Source: an uncultured Prevotella sp. | GTDB taxonomy: Bacteria; Bacteroidota; Bacteroidia; Bacteroidales; Bacteroidaceae | Length of the DNA: 8,528 nucleotides | Direction: 5' to 3' | Assembly (NCBI GenBank): GCA_900556465.1 | Contig: USPK01000055.1 | Coordinates: 1-8,528, forward strand | In this document: one piece after another, positions 1 to 6,636 of the stretch | How the letters are laid out: each line of letters begins with the position of its first letter | How positions within the stretch are numbered: position 1 is the first letter of the stretch | Translations under genes and position numbers: made by a program | The notes under the pieces: generated by a model | The model's input: only the letters and a program-made list of their open reading frames with translations | Databases searched by the model: none | What the model was told of the DNA's origin: nothing

Positions 1-163
1 CTCCGCCCCCCGCCCGTCGCCGACCCTACACCTTATTTATATATAGGTGTGCCGGCAGGCGGCCGGGCCGGACGGACCGTTTCCCCCACTCCGCCGCCCG
101 TCCCCGCCCCACGCATGTGCCGCCCCGGGCCTCCCCATACGGCCGCCCGCCACTGCCCACGTA
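1..163. other. GC-rich gene-free leader region
   Basis: I see no convincing gene here. The stretch is strongly GC-rich from about 51 onward, and the short open frames on both strands look like by-products of base composition: they show no family motif and overlap one another. Near the left edge a short AT-rich patch (34-44) is flanked by the 6-base inverted repeat ACACCT (28-33) / AGGTGT (45-50). That could be a small operator or chance. The region may be the 3' flank of a gene outside the window. Confidence 0.5.
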
Positions 164-190
164 GGGGCCGCTTGCGCAAAAAGCGGCTCC
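164..190. terminator. Hairpin just upstream of the etf promoter
   Basis: Arms 164-173 and 181-190 pair over ten positions, with one G-U pair and a 7-base loop. The loop side includes the 8-base palindrome TTGCGCAA (172-179). The sequence after it is only partly T-rich (GATTTCTTGG). It could end transcription from an upstream + strand gene outside the window. Because it lies only a few bases from the -33 region of the etf promoter, it could instead be an operator. The pairing is read directly; either function is inference. Confidence 0.4.
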
Positions 191-195
191 GATTT

Positions 196-227
196 CTTGG
201 GCCTTGAAAGGGAAATGAGTATATTTG
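196..227 (+). promoter_or_regulatory. Bacteroidota-type promoter of the etfB-etfA-acd operon
   Basis: TATATTTG at 220-227 fits the Bacteroidota -7 consensus TAnnTTTG exactly. A CTTG at 196-199 lies 20 bases upstream, the usual spacing for the weaker TTTG-like -33 element. Transcription would begin around 232-237, giving an A/T-rich leader of about 50 bases before the etfB ATG at 283. The surrounding drop from GC-rich to AT-rich sequence also fits a promoter. Confidence 0.7.
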
Positions 228-282
228 CCACAATTTTAAGGCGATACTTTCAAATCATACAATCTATATTAAACCCTAAGAA

Positions 283-1158
283 ATGAGTCTGAAAATAGTT
301 GTGCTCGCAAAGCAAGTCCCCGACACGCGTAATGTGGGCAAAGACGCCATGACCCCAGAAGGCACGGTGAACCGCGCAGCGCTTCCTGCGATTTTTAACC
401 CAGAAGATCTCAATGCGCTCGAACAGGCGCTGCGCCTGAAAGAACAGCATCCCGGTTCGACAATCAGCATTCTGACCATGGGCCCTCCCCGCGCCACTGA
501 AATCATCCGCGAAGGCCTTTACCGCGGTGCCGACAACGGCTATCTGCTGACGGACCGCGCCTTTGCCGGCGCCGACACGCTGGCCACGAGCTACGCGCTC
601 TCCATGGCCATCCGCAAAATCGGACTGCCCGACATCGTCATCGGCGGCCGCCAGGCCATCGACGGCGACACGGCGCAGGTAGGCCCCCAAGTGGCCCAGA
701 AACTGGACCTCAACCAGGTGACCTACGTCACGAGCATCGAGTCGGTCAAAGATAACAAGATTACCTTGACCCGTCACATCGACGGCGGCATCGAACGCGT
801 CGAAGCTCCCCTGCCTATCCTGCTCACCGTCAATGGTAATGCCGCTCCCTGCCGTCCGCGCAACGCGAAGCTCGTCATGAAGTACAAGCGCGCCATGGCC
901 CCGATGGAGCGTCTCGCCAACGGCGAGGTGCCCTACGCCGAAGAGTACGAGAAGAAGCCCTACCTGACCGTCACGCAGTGGAGCGTAGCCGACGTCGAAG
1001 CCGACCTGCAGCAGTGCGGTCTGGCCGGTTCGCCGACCAAGGTCAAAGCCGTCCAGAACATCGTCTTCAAGGCCAAGGAGAGCAAGCGCCTCTCCGACTC
1101 GGACGAAGAAGTAGAAGGCCTCATCAAAGAGTTATTAGATAGTCACACAATCGGGTAA
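283..1158 (+). CDS. etfB: Electron transfer flavoprotein, beta subunit (EtfB)
   Basis: This is the small subunit of the EtfAB heterodimer, a soluble cytoplasmic carrier that exchanges electrons with acyl-CoA dehydrogenases. The 291 residues are slightly longer than the usual 250-270. Visible landmarks are the N-terminal KQVPDT (10-15), DRAFAGADT in the first half, GRQAIDGDTAQVGP (122-135), and a segment at 164-182 (RHIDGGIERVEAPLPILLT) that fits the ETF-beta family signature. An AGSPTKV segment lies near the C-terminus. GRQAIDGDTAQVG and AGSPT resemble EtfB of anaerobes with butyryl-CoA dehydrogenase/ETF systems more than the mitochondrial GKQAIDDD form. That makes NADH-linked bifurcation possible, but this is inference. 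The ATG at 283 follows CTAAGAA and starts directly at the conserved N-terminus. It is the first gene of a tight operon, with etfA 7 bases downstream. Confidence 0.96.
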   Translation: MSLKIVVLAKQVPDTRNVGKDAMTPEGTVNRAALPAIFNPEDLNALEQALRLKEQHPGSTISILTMGPPRATEIIREGLYRGADNGYLLTDRAFAGADTLATSYALSMAIRKIGLPDIVIGGRQAIDGDTAQVGPQVAQKLDLNQVTYVTSIESVKDNKITLTRHIDGGIERVEAPLPILLTVNGNAAPCRPRNAKLVMKYKRAMAPMERLANGEVPYAEEYEKKPYLTVTQWSVADVEADLQQCGLAGSPTKVKAVQNIVFKAKESKRLSDSDEEVEGLIKELLDSHTIG

Positions 1159-1165
1159 GAAAGAA

Positions 1166-2188
1166 ATGAACAACGTTTTTGTATATTGCGAAATCGACGG
1201 CACGACCGTCGAGGAAGTCAGCTATGAACTGTTGACCAAAGGCCGCAAGCTGGCCAATCAGTTGGGCGTGCAGCTCGAAGCCGTGGCCGCGGGCAGCGGC
1301 ATCTCCGGCAAGGTGGAGAAGGACATCCTCTCCTACGGAGTGGACAAGCTGCACGTTTTCGATGCCGAGGGCCTTTTCCCCTATACGTCGAAGCCGCACA
1401 CCAGCATATTGGTGAACCTCTTCAAACAGGAGAAGCCGCAAATCTGCCTGATGGGCGCCACCGTCATCGGCCGCGACCTCGGACCGCGCGTATCCTCCTC
1501 GCTCACCAGCGGCTTGACGGCCGACTGCACTGCCCTCGAGATTGGCGACTATGACGAGAAGAAGACAGGGAAACACTACGAGAACCTGCTCTACCAGATT
1601 CGCCCAGCCTTCGGCGGCAACATCGTGGCCACCATCGTAAACCCCGACCACCGGCCCCAGATGGCCACGGTGCGCAGCGGCGTGATGAAGGCCGAGAAAG
1701 TAGCCGAATACTACAACGGCGAGATTGTCTACGAAGACGTCGCCAAGTTCGTCCCCGAGACCGACTATGTGGTAAAAGTCCTGGAGCGCCACGTTGAAAA
1801 GGCCAAGAACAACCTCAAGGGAGCTCCCATCATCGTGGCCGGCGGCTACGGCGTGGGCAGCAAGGAAGGCTTCGACCTCCTGCGCAAACTGGCCGAGGAG
1901 CTGCACGGCGAGGTAGGCGCCAGCCGCGCCGCCGTCGACGCGGGCTACTGCGAGCACGACTTGCAAATCGGACAGACCGGCGTCACCGTCCGCCCGAAAG
2001 TCTACATCGCCTGCGGTATCAGCGGCGCCATACAGCACGTGGCCGGCATGAAAGAGAGTGGCATCGTCATCTCCATCAATACGGACCCGAACGCGCCCAT
2101 CAATACGATTGCCGACTACATTATTACGGGCCGCGTCGAGGACGTTGTACCGAAAATGATCAAGTACTACAAGGAGAACAGCAAATAA
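1166..2188 (+). CDS. etfA: Electron transfer flavoprotein, alpha subunit (EtfA)
   Basis: This is the large subunit of the ETF heterodimer. Its C-terminal domain binds the FAD that shuttles electrons between the partner dehydrogenase and the acceptor. The 340 residues are normal for bacterial EtfA. The FAD-binding half is intact: SSLTSGLTADCTAL mid-protein, GQTG (269-272), and YIACGISGAIQH (280-291), the core of the ETF-alpha signature, followed by AGMKESGIVISINTDPNAPI and a C-terminal ADYIITGRVEDVVP. The family usually has AIN where this protein has SIN, a conservative change. The N-terminal alpha/beta domain starts with the expected VFVYCE strand, which supports the ATG at 1166. That start is preceded by GAAAGAA, the same sequence found before the next gene. 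No bound iron-sulphur cluster motif is visible. Confidence 0.96.
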   Translation: MNNVFVYCEIDGTTVEEVSYELLTKGRKLANQLGVQLEAVAAGSGISGKVEKDILSYGVDKLHVFDAEGLFPYTSKPHTSILVNLFKQEKPQICLMGATVIGRDLGPRVSSSLTSGLTADCTALEIGDYDEKKTGKHYENLLYQIRPAFGGNIVATIVNPDHRPQMATVRSGVMKAEKVAEYYNGEIVYEDVAKFVPETDYVVKVLERHVEKAKNNLKGAPIIVAGGYGVGSKEGFDLLRKLAEELHGEVGASRAAVDAGYCEHDLQIGQTGVTVRPKVYIACGISGAIQHVAGMKESGIVISINTDPNAPINTIADYIITGRVEDVVPKMIKYYKENSK

Positions 2189-2197
2189 GAGAAAGAA

Positions 2198-3910
2198 ATG
2201 GCAAATAATTATAGCGAACACCCCGAGCTCAAGTTCGAGCTCAACCACCCCTTGATGAAGCGCATCGTAGAACTCAAGGAGCGCGACTTCCGCGACAAGG
2301 ATTCCTACGACTACGCCCCGCTCGACGTCGACGACGCCATGGACAGCTACGACCGTGTCCTCGACATCGTGGGCGAAATCAGCGGAACGACAATCGCAGA
2401 CAACGCAGAGAGCGTAGACCTGGAAGGCCCTCACCACGAAGGCGACCGCGTGCGCTACGCCTCGGGCACGGCCGACAACCTCGATGCCATGGTCAAGGCC
2501 GGTATGAACGGCATGACCATGCCCCGTCGCTACGGCGGCCTCAACTTCCCCATTACGCCCTACACCATGTGCGCTGAAATCGTGGCCGCCAGCGATGCCG
2601 GCTTCGGTAACATCTGGAGCCTGCAGGACTGCATCGAGACGCTCTACGAGTTTGGCGACGAAAACCAGCACAGCCGCTTCATCCCCCGCGTCTGCGCCGG
2701 CGAGACCATGTCCATGGACCTCACCGAACCGGATGCCGGCTCCGACCTGCAGCACGTCATGCTCAAGGCGACGTACAGTGAGGAAGAAGGCTGCTGGCTG
2801 CTCAACGGCGTGAAGCGCTTTATCACCAACGGCGACGCCGATATTCACCTCGTCCTGGCCCGCTCGGAAGAGGGCACCACGGACGGTCGCGGCCTCTCCA
2901 TGTTTATTTACGACAAACGCCAGGGCGGGGTCAACGTGCGCCGCATCGAGAACAAGCTCGGCATCCACGGTTCGCCTACCTGCGAGCTCGTTTACAAGAA
3001 CGCCCACGCCGAGCTCTGCGGCGAACGCAAGCTGGGCCTCATCAAGTACGTCATGGCGCTGATGAACGGTGCCCGTCTCGGCATCGCCGCCCAGAGTGTC
3101 GGCATTTCGCAGGCCGCCTACAACGAAGGCCTGGCCTATGCCAAGGACCGCGAGCAGTTCGGTAAGGCCATCATCAACTTCCCCGCTGTCTACGACATGC
3201 TGGCCCTGATGAAAGCCAAACTCGACGCCGGCCGCGCCCTGCTCTACCAGTGCGCCCGCTACGTAGACATCTACAAAGCCCTCGACGACATCGCCCGCGA
3301 GCGCAAGCTCTCGCCCGAAGAGCGCAAGGAGCAGAAGCTCTATGCCAAACTGGCCGACAGCCTGACGCCTCTGGCCAAAGGCATGAACTCTGAGTATTGC
3401 AACCAGAACACGTACGACGCCATCCAGATTCACGGCGGCTCGGGCTTCATGATGGATTACCCCATCCAGCGCTACTATCGCGACGCCCGCATCACCAGTA
3501 TCTACGAGGGCACGACGCAGCTCCAGGTCGTAGCCGCCATACGCTACGTCACCAACGGAAGCTATCTGGCGCAAATGCGCGAGTTCGAGGCCGCAGCCGT
3601 CAGCGAGGAGTGCCGCCCGCTCCAGGAGCGCGCCCGCAAGATGGCGGACCTCTACGAAGCCGCCGTCAGCTACGTCAAGGACGCCAAGGACCAGGAGCTC
3701 CACGACATCTGCGCCCGTCACCTTGTCGAGATGGCCGGCGACATCATCATGCTCCACCTCCTGCTCCACAACGCCACGGCCGCTCCCGAACTGTTCCTGA
3801 AGAGCGCCCGCGTATATGCCAACTTCGTGGACGGCGAAATCGCCAAACACCACACGTTCGTCATGAACATGAGCGTAGAGCAGCTGGCCGACTACCGTCA
3901 GACGGTATGA
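2198..3910 (+). CDS. Acyl-CoA dehydrogenase, long form with C-terminal extension
   Basis: This is an FAD enzyme that introduces, or in fermentative anaerobes may remove, the alpha-beta double bond of acyl-CoA thioesters, exchanging electrons with the EtfAB encoded just upstream. The LTEPDAGSD motif (175-183) is the first family signature. QIHGGSGFMMDYPIQRYYRD fits the second. IYEGT follows, with E437 at the usual catalytic-base position of short- and medium-chain enzymes. The N-terminal helical domain holds MPRRYGGLNFP, and the middle beta domain holds NGVKRFITNGD. At 570 residues it is far longer than the roughly 380-residue butyryl-CoA dehydrogenases. The extra C-terminal helical part, from about 450 on, resembles the extension of long FadE-like members. 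Substrate chain length cannot be read from sequence. The start at 2198 lies 9 bases after etfA. It is the last gene before a strong hairpin. Whether it works in degradation or in fatty-acid fermentation is open. Confidence 0.93.
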   Translation: MANNYSEHPELKFELNHPLMKRIVELKERDFRDKDSYDYAPLDVDDAMDSYDRVLDIVGEISGTTIADNAESVDLEGPHHEGDRVRYASGTADNLDAMVKAGMNGMTMPRRYGGLNFPITPYTMCAEIVAASDAGFGNIWSLQDCIETLYEFGDENQHSRFIPRVCAGETMSMDLTEPDAGSDLQHVMLKATYSEEEGCWLLNGVKRFITNGDADIHLVLARSEEGTTDGRGLSMFIYDKRQGGVNVRRIENKLGIHGSPTCELVYKNAHAELCGERKLGLIKYVMALMNGARLGIAAQSVGISQAAYNEGLAYAKDREQFGKAIINFPAVYDMLALMKAKLDAGRALLYQCARYVDIYKALDDIARERKLSPEERKEQKLYAKLADSLTPLAKGMNSEYCNQNTYDAIQIHGGSGFMMDYPIQRYYRDARITSIYEGTTQLQVVAAIRYVTNGSYLAQMREFEAAAVSEECRPLQERARKMADLYEAAVSYVKDAKDQELHDICARHLVEMAGDIIMLHLLLHNATAAPELFLKSARVYANFVDGEIAKHHTFVMNMSVEQLADYRQTV

Positions 3911-3936
3911 CGCCGGACCGCTCCTCTTTATAACCG

Positions 3937-3975
3937 GACAATCCCCGGAACGGCAGTGCCGTTCCGGGGATTGTC
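3937..3975. terminator. Perfect hairpin terminator after the etf operon
   Basis: Arms 3937-3954 and 3958-3975 are perfectly complementary over 18 bases around a 3-base loop, starting 26 bases after the dehydrogenase stop. There is no T-run on either side, so it is not a textbook intrinsic terminator. The very stable stem between two transcription units still suggests termination or protection of the 3' end. The following unit has its own promoter, which supports a boundary here. Confidence 0.75.
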
Positions 3976-4081
3976 GTTCCATAGCCCGCCGCACTGACCT
4001 GGACGCCCCGGGCTGTGGCCGGCAAAGCGCGTCGCTGCGGAATTACCTGCACGTCAAAGGCCGAAGTGTGAAAAAATATTG

Positions 4082-4089
4082 TACCTTTG
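4082..4089 (+). promoter_or_regulatory. Promoter -7 element of the DUF554 gene
   Basis: TACCTTTG matches the Bacteroidota TAnnTTTG consensus exactly and sits 25 bases before the ATG at 4115. No convincing -33 element is visible at the expected distance. The motif overlaps the in-frame TTG at 4079, so a protein start at 4079 would lie upstream of transcription. This argues for the ATG at 4115. Confidence 0.65.
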
Positions 4090-4114
4090 CACGCTATTAC
4101 ATTTTCAAGACAAC

Positions 4115-4798
4115 ATGTTCGCCATCGTTATCAACGCCGTTGCGGTCATTATCGGCAGCGCCATCGGCGCACTGGCCCGCAAGGGCATCCGGGAGAAATA
4201 CATCACAGTCCTTAACACCGCGATGGGCCTGGCAGCCCTCGTGCTCGGCATCAATGTCGCCATGAACAACATGCAAAAGAGCGACTTCCCCGTGCTATTC
4301 ATCTTCTGCCTAGCCCTGGGCGGCCTGGCCGGCACCATAATGCGCCTGGACCAGCGCATGGAGCGCGCCACGGCGCGCGTCTCCGGCGGTTCCAACCTGG
4401 CTGAGGGCATCACCACCGGCATCTTGCTCTGCTGCGTCGGCACCCTTTCCATGATGGGCCCCGTCATGAGTGCGCTCTACGGCGATAATACCTATCTCAT
4501 GACGGCCGCTACGCTCAACCTCGTCACCATGATTGTCATCGCCTCGAGCTATGGCTTCGGCACCGCGCTGGTAGCCATCGCCGTCTTTGCCTGGCAGGCC
4601 GGCATCTACGGTATTGCCCGCCTTTCCGCCACGTTCATTTCCGAAGAACTCATCGCCGAGGTCTCCATCGTCGGCGGCATCCTGATTGCAGCCAGCGGCT
4701 TGGGCGTACTCAACATCAAGGACTGCAAAACCATCAACCTGCTCCCCGCGCTCTTCATTCCGATGGTGTTCTTCGCCCTCAAGTCCCTCTTTTTCTGA
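4115..4798 (+). CDS. DUF554 family integral membrane protein
   Basis: This is a 227-residue, very hydrophobic inner-membrane protein with about seven predicted membrane segments: roughly 1-20, 34-52, 58-77, 99-120, two in the 130-165 stretch, and two in the C-terminal 50 residues. The segment LLCCVGTLSMMGPVMSALYG followed by LVTMIVIASSYGFG matches the conserved core of the DUF554 (YdfK-type) family, as I recall it. A LDQRMER loop separates the third and fourth segments. The biochemical role of the family is not established; a transport function is only a guess. I chose the ATG at 4115 over an upstream in-frame TTG at 4079 because that codon overlaps the promoter and adds a polar stretch without homology. 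The beta-barrel gene begins 44 bases downstream without a visible promoter, so the two are probably co-transcribed. Confidence 0.85.
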   Translation: MFAIVINAVAVIIGSAIGALARKGIREKYITVLNTAMGLAALVLGINVAMNNMQKSDFPVLFIFCLALGGLAGTIMRLDQRMERATARVSGGSNLAEGITTGILLCCVGTLSMMGPVMSALYGDNTYLMTAATLNLVTMIVIASSYGFGTALVAIAVFAWQAGIYGIARLSATFISEELIAEVSIVGGILIAASGLGVLNIKDCKTINLLPALFIPMVFFALKSLFF

Positions 4799-4842
4799 AC
4801 GCCCGGCCCCGTTCCCGTACCACAGTCCTAAAACCACCAGCC

Positions 4843-5379
4843 ATGAAACAACGTCTGCTTCTCCTTATTCTCCTCGTCAGCGGATGGCTCGGCGCCGCCG
4901 CGCAGTGCCATGTCGGCCGCTTCGAGTTCGAGGCCTCTGTCGGCTTCACGCAGCCCATCGGGCGCTTCGTCTCGGACTCGTGGCGCCTGGTCCACGCCTT
5001 CGCCCTCGAGGCCCGGTTCAACCTGCCCCGGCAACCGCTCGACTTCGGTTTTGAATACTATTTCGGAAAAACGCCCCGCCAGCACGAAGGGCTGGAATGG
5101 AAGGCGCGCGTCATGGGCTACTCCCTCTTCATGGACTACAACTTCCGCCGCGGCATGAACTTCGCCCCGTTCGTCGGCGCCGGCATCGGCTTGGGCAGCT
5201 GCAAGAACGTCAACGGCACGTCCGTAGGCCCCGAGGGCAACCGCATGTTCTTCTCGCCCCGCATCGGCGTAGAGTTTTTCCGCCACGTACGCCTCACGGC
5301 CTATGCCCGCTTTGCCGGTCGCAGCTACAATCACCTCGGGCTGTCGCTGGGCATCGTCCTCGGCGGCGGCCGTCGCTGA
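4843..5379 (+). CDS. Small outer-membrane beta-barrel protein (putative)
   Basis: This is a 178-residue protein with an N-terminal signal peptide (MKQ RLLLLILLVSGWLG AAAQ, residues 1-20). Cleavage is likely near AAAQ, a common Bacteroidales site. The following cysteine lacks a proper lipobox, so a lipoprotein is less likely. The mature part shows about eight amphipathic strands with alternating hydrophobic and aromatic residues, including FEFEASVGF, HAFALEARFNL, LDFGFEYYFG, GYSLFMDYNF, FAPFVGAGIGLG, MFFSPRIGVEFF, VRLTAYARFAG and LGLSLGIVLGG. This fits an 8-stranded OmpA/OmpW-like barrel. It ends in GGGRR rather than the typical terminal aromatic residue. No specific ligand or partner is apparent. 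It probably sits in the outer membrane and is co-transcribed with the DUF554 gene, and it converges on the nuclease gene. Confidence 0.75.
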   Translation: MKQRLLLLILLVSGWLGAAAQCHVGRFEFEASVGFTQPIGRFVSDSWRLVHAFALEARFNLPRQPLDFGFEYYFGKTPRQHEGLEWKARVMGYSLFMDYNFRRGMNFAPFVGAGIGLGSCKNVNGTSVGPEGNRMFFSPRIGVEFFRHVRLTAYARFAGRSYNHLGLSLGIVLGGGRR

Positions 5380-5405
5380 GCCGCCCCTCCCCACTGCCGG
5401 GCCGG

Positions 5406-5437
5406 ACAGGGCCGCTGCCTCCGGGCGGCGGCCCTGT
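5406..5437. terminator. Bidirectional hairpin between convergent genes
   Basis: Arms 5406-5415 and 5428-5437 pair perfectly over 10 GC-rich bases. The 12-base loop can pair further (5417-5419 with 5424-5426). It lies between the barrel stop and the nuclease stop and directly abuts the nuclease stop codon at 5438-5440. Neither strand has a T-run. Its location between two convergent genes suggests a shared terminator. Confidence 0.65.
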
Positions 5438-6319
5438 TCAGTTCCAGGCATTCAGGTTGGCCGTAGCCTCCACGCGTTCCTCCACGTCGTCGGGCACATT
5501 GACAAAGAAGTCAATGCCCGTCATCGTCTCCACCTCGTCTACGCTCATGGCCGTCTGCGTCATGGGTTGCTTGCCCGAACGGTTCGAGTAGTAGAAGCCG
5601 ATGGCTTTCTCGTGCCCGTCGCGTAGCGAGAGCACCACCTTGAAGAAACCGTCGGGCACGGTGATCTTCAGTTTTTTCCCGATGGTCTTTTGCCTGTTCC
5701 CCTTGAATACCGGCCCGCACGTCACGTAGACGCGCCCTTCCTGCTTCGCCCAGCGGCGGCACGCCTTCTCCAGGGTGGACCACGGACCGGCGTTCAGGCT
5801 ATGATTCTGCGGACAGATGTTGCTCATGTAGAAACACTCCGCCATCGCCCTGGAACTCCACTTCATGTCTGCCGCCGGCACCATGTGGCCCCGGTCATAG
5901 CCCGAGCCTTTATAGTCCTCGGTCGTGACGCGATGCGGCTCGGTCACCTGCGGGTCGGGCAGGAAGTCGTCCGCCCGGGGCACCTCGCCCTCGGCCTCGT
6001 CCGCCGTCAGTTCCCACGCCACCCAGTTCGGCTCGTTGTGCTCCCGGTTGAACGAGAGCGTGTAACCGGTGTGCGAGATGAGGCGCTCGGGCACGCCCTT
6101 CAGGCGTCCGGGCAGCTCCATCTTCCGCCCCGAGGCCTTCGGTTCATCAGCCGCGCGGTCCGCTTCGCCGCTGGCCCCGCTGCCCGCTCCCAAGGGAGCG
6201 CGCTCCGCGCCCGCCGCCGGGCGGGACGCTTCGCCGTCGGCGCTGCCCGCCTGCTGCATTCCGTACACTCCGCCGACCGCCACAAGGACCAGTCCGACTA
6301 ACCATTTCATCAGTTTCAT
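5438..6319 (-). CDS. DNA/RNA non-specific endonuclease (NUC1/NucA family), secreted or anchored
   Basis: This is a beta-beta-alpha-metal nuclease that cuts DNA and RNA without sequence specificity using one metal ion. The catalytic motif is DRGH (142-145), in YDRGHMVPAADM, with H145 as the general base. N176, in NHSLNAGPW, is the likely metal ligand; the 31-residue spacing is close to the Serratia nuclease pair H89/N119. The 293-residue protein opens with a hydrophobic segment (MKLMK then 6-20) acting as signal peptide or membrane anchor. An Ala/Gly/Glu-rich linker follows (about 24-65), then the nuclease domain (about 66-290). Export fits nucleic-acid scavenging. No lipobox, sorting tail or immunity-like neighbour is seen, so a toxin role is not supported. 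The start at 6319 is preferred over an in-frame ATG at 6409 because a promoter lies between them and the signal sequence starts here. Confidence 0.92.
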   Translation of the reverse strand: MKLMKWLVGLVLVAVGGVYGMQQAGSADGEASRPAAGAERAPLGAGSGASGEADRAADEPKASGRKMELPGRLKGVPERLISHTGYTLSFNREHNEPNWVAWELTADEAEGEVPRADDFLPDPQVTEPHRVTTEDYKGSGYDRGHMVPAADMKWSSRAMAECFYMSNICPQNHSLNAGPWSTLEKACRRWAKQEGRVYVTCGPVFKGNRQKTIGKKLKITVPDGFFKVVLSLRDGHEKAIGFYYSNRSGKQPMTQTAMSVDEVETMTGIDFFVNVPDDVEERVEATANLNAWN

Positions 6320-6343
6320 AGTCTTACGTTTTTGTTTTAACGG

Positions 6344-6351
6344 CAAAGTTA
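6344..6351 (-). promoter_or_regulatory. Promoter -7 element of the nuclease gene
   Basis: On the - strand this reads TAACTTTG, an exact TAnnTTTG match, 24 bases upstream of the nuclease ATG. Transcription would start around 6334-6338, leaving a short A-rich leader. No clear -33 element is visible at the expected spacing. The element fixes the nuclease start at 6319. Confidence 0.65.
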
Positions 6352-6538
6352 CGCCGAAAACACGAATTGCCACCACGCGGAGCAACGGAAACGCTGCCGC
6401 GCAGCGCAAATTCTCCCCGCTCCTTCCGCTACCTGCCAGTTTGTTAAATTCCGCTAACGCCCGGAGCGGTCAGCGAGGCGCGCCGTGCGGGAGAATAGCG
6501 TTTTTCATTATCTTGAGAATCAAAGGCTTAGAAATACG

Positions 6539-6605
6539 AAAAACTCGCCTTAGCCCCGTCGAAATTCCCCTTAGGGAAATTTTTACGGGACTAAGGCGAA
6601 TTTTT
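6539..6605. repeat. Long near-perfect palindrome with A5/T5 ends
   Basis: Arms 6539-6559 and 6585-6605 are complementary at 19 of 21 positions. They run from AAAAA at the left end to TTTTT at the right, with the 15-base core TCGCCTTAGCCCCGT / ACGGGACTAAGGCGA. The interior (6560-6584) is partly self-complementary (AAATTCCC / GGGAAATTT with one bulge). On both strands the stem is followed by five T, so it could act as a bidirectional intrinsic terminator. It could also be a dispersed intergenic palindrome or a tiny non-autonomous mobile element. No target-site duplication could be established by eye. Confidence 0.6.
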
Positions 6606-6636
6606 GCTGAAAGTAACGCCGTAGCGGCGGGACGTA

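Noticed and set aside
1124..3994. A 956-codon open frame on the - strand across etfA and the dehydrogenase
   Set aside because: It lies wholly opposite genes with clear family signatures. Its composition (Val, Ala, His, Asp, Gly rich) is what the antisense of GC-rich codons gives, and it shows no recognisable domain. The long open length reflects codon bias.
3983..4014. Inverted repeat AGCCCG / CGGGCT between the etf terminator and the DUF554 promoter
   Set aside because: Only six paired bases over a 20-base gap in GC-rich sequence; not distinguishable from chance.
4079..4114. N-terminal extension of the DUF554 protein from a TTG at 4079
   Set aside because: The TTG overlaps the TACCTTTG promoter element, so the codon would not be in the transcript. 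The ATG at 4115 starts directly at the first membrane segment.
6186..6199. Short palindrome GCTCCC-AA-GGGAGC
   Set aside because: It lies in the GC-rich linker-coding part of the nuclease gene, where such matches are expected by chance, and has a 2-base loop.
5438..6319. Nuclease as a toxin of a toxin-immunity or defence pair
   Set aside because: No small immunity-like gene, secretion-effector domain or defence partner is adjacent. The neighbours are a beta-barrel gene and a polysaccharide enzyme, and the N-terminus is an ordinary export signal or anchor.
6320..6409. N-terminal extension of the nuclease from an ATG at 6409
   Set aside because: It would start upstream of the TAACTTTG promoter element and would bury the signal-like MKLMKW segment 30 residues inside the protein.
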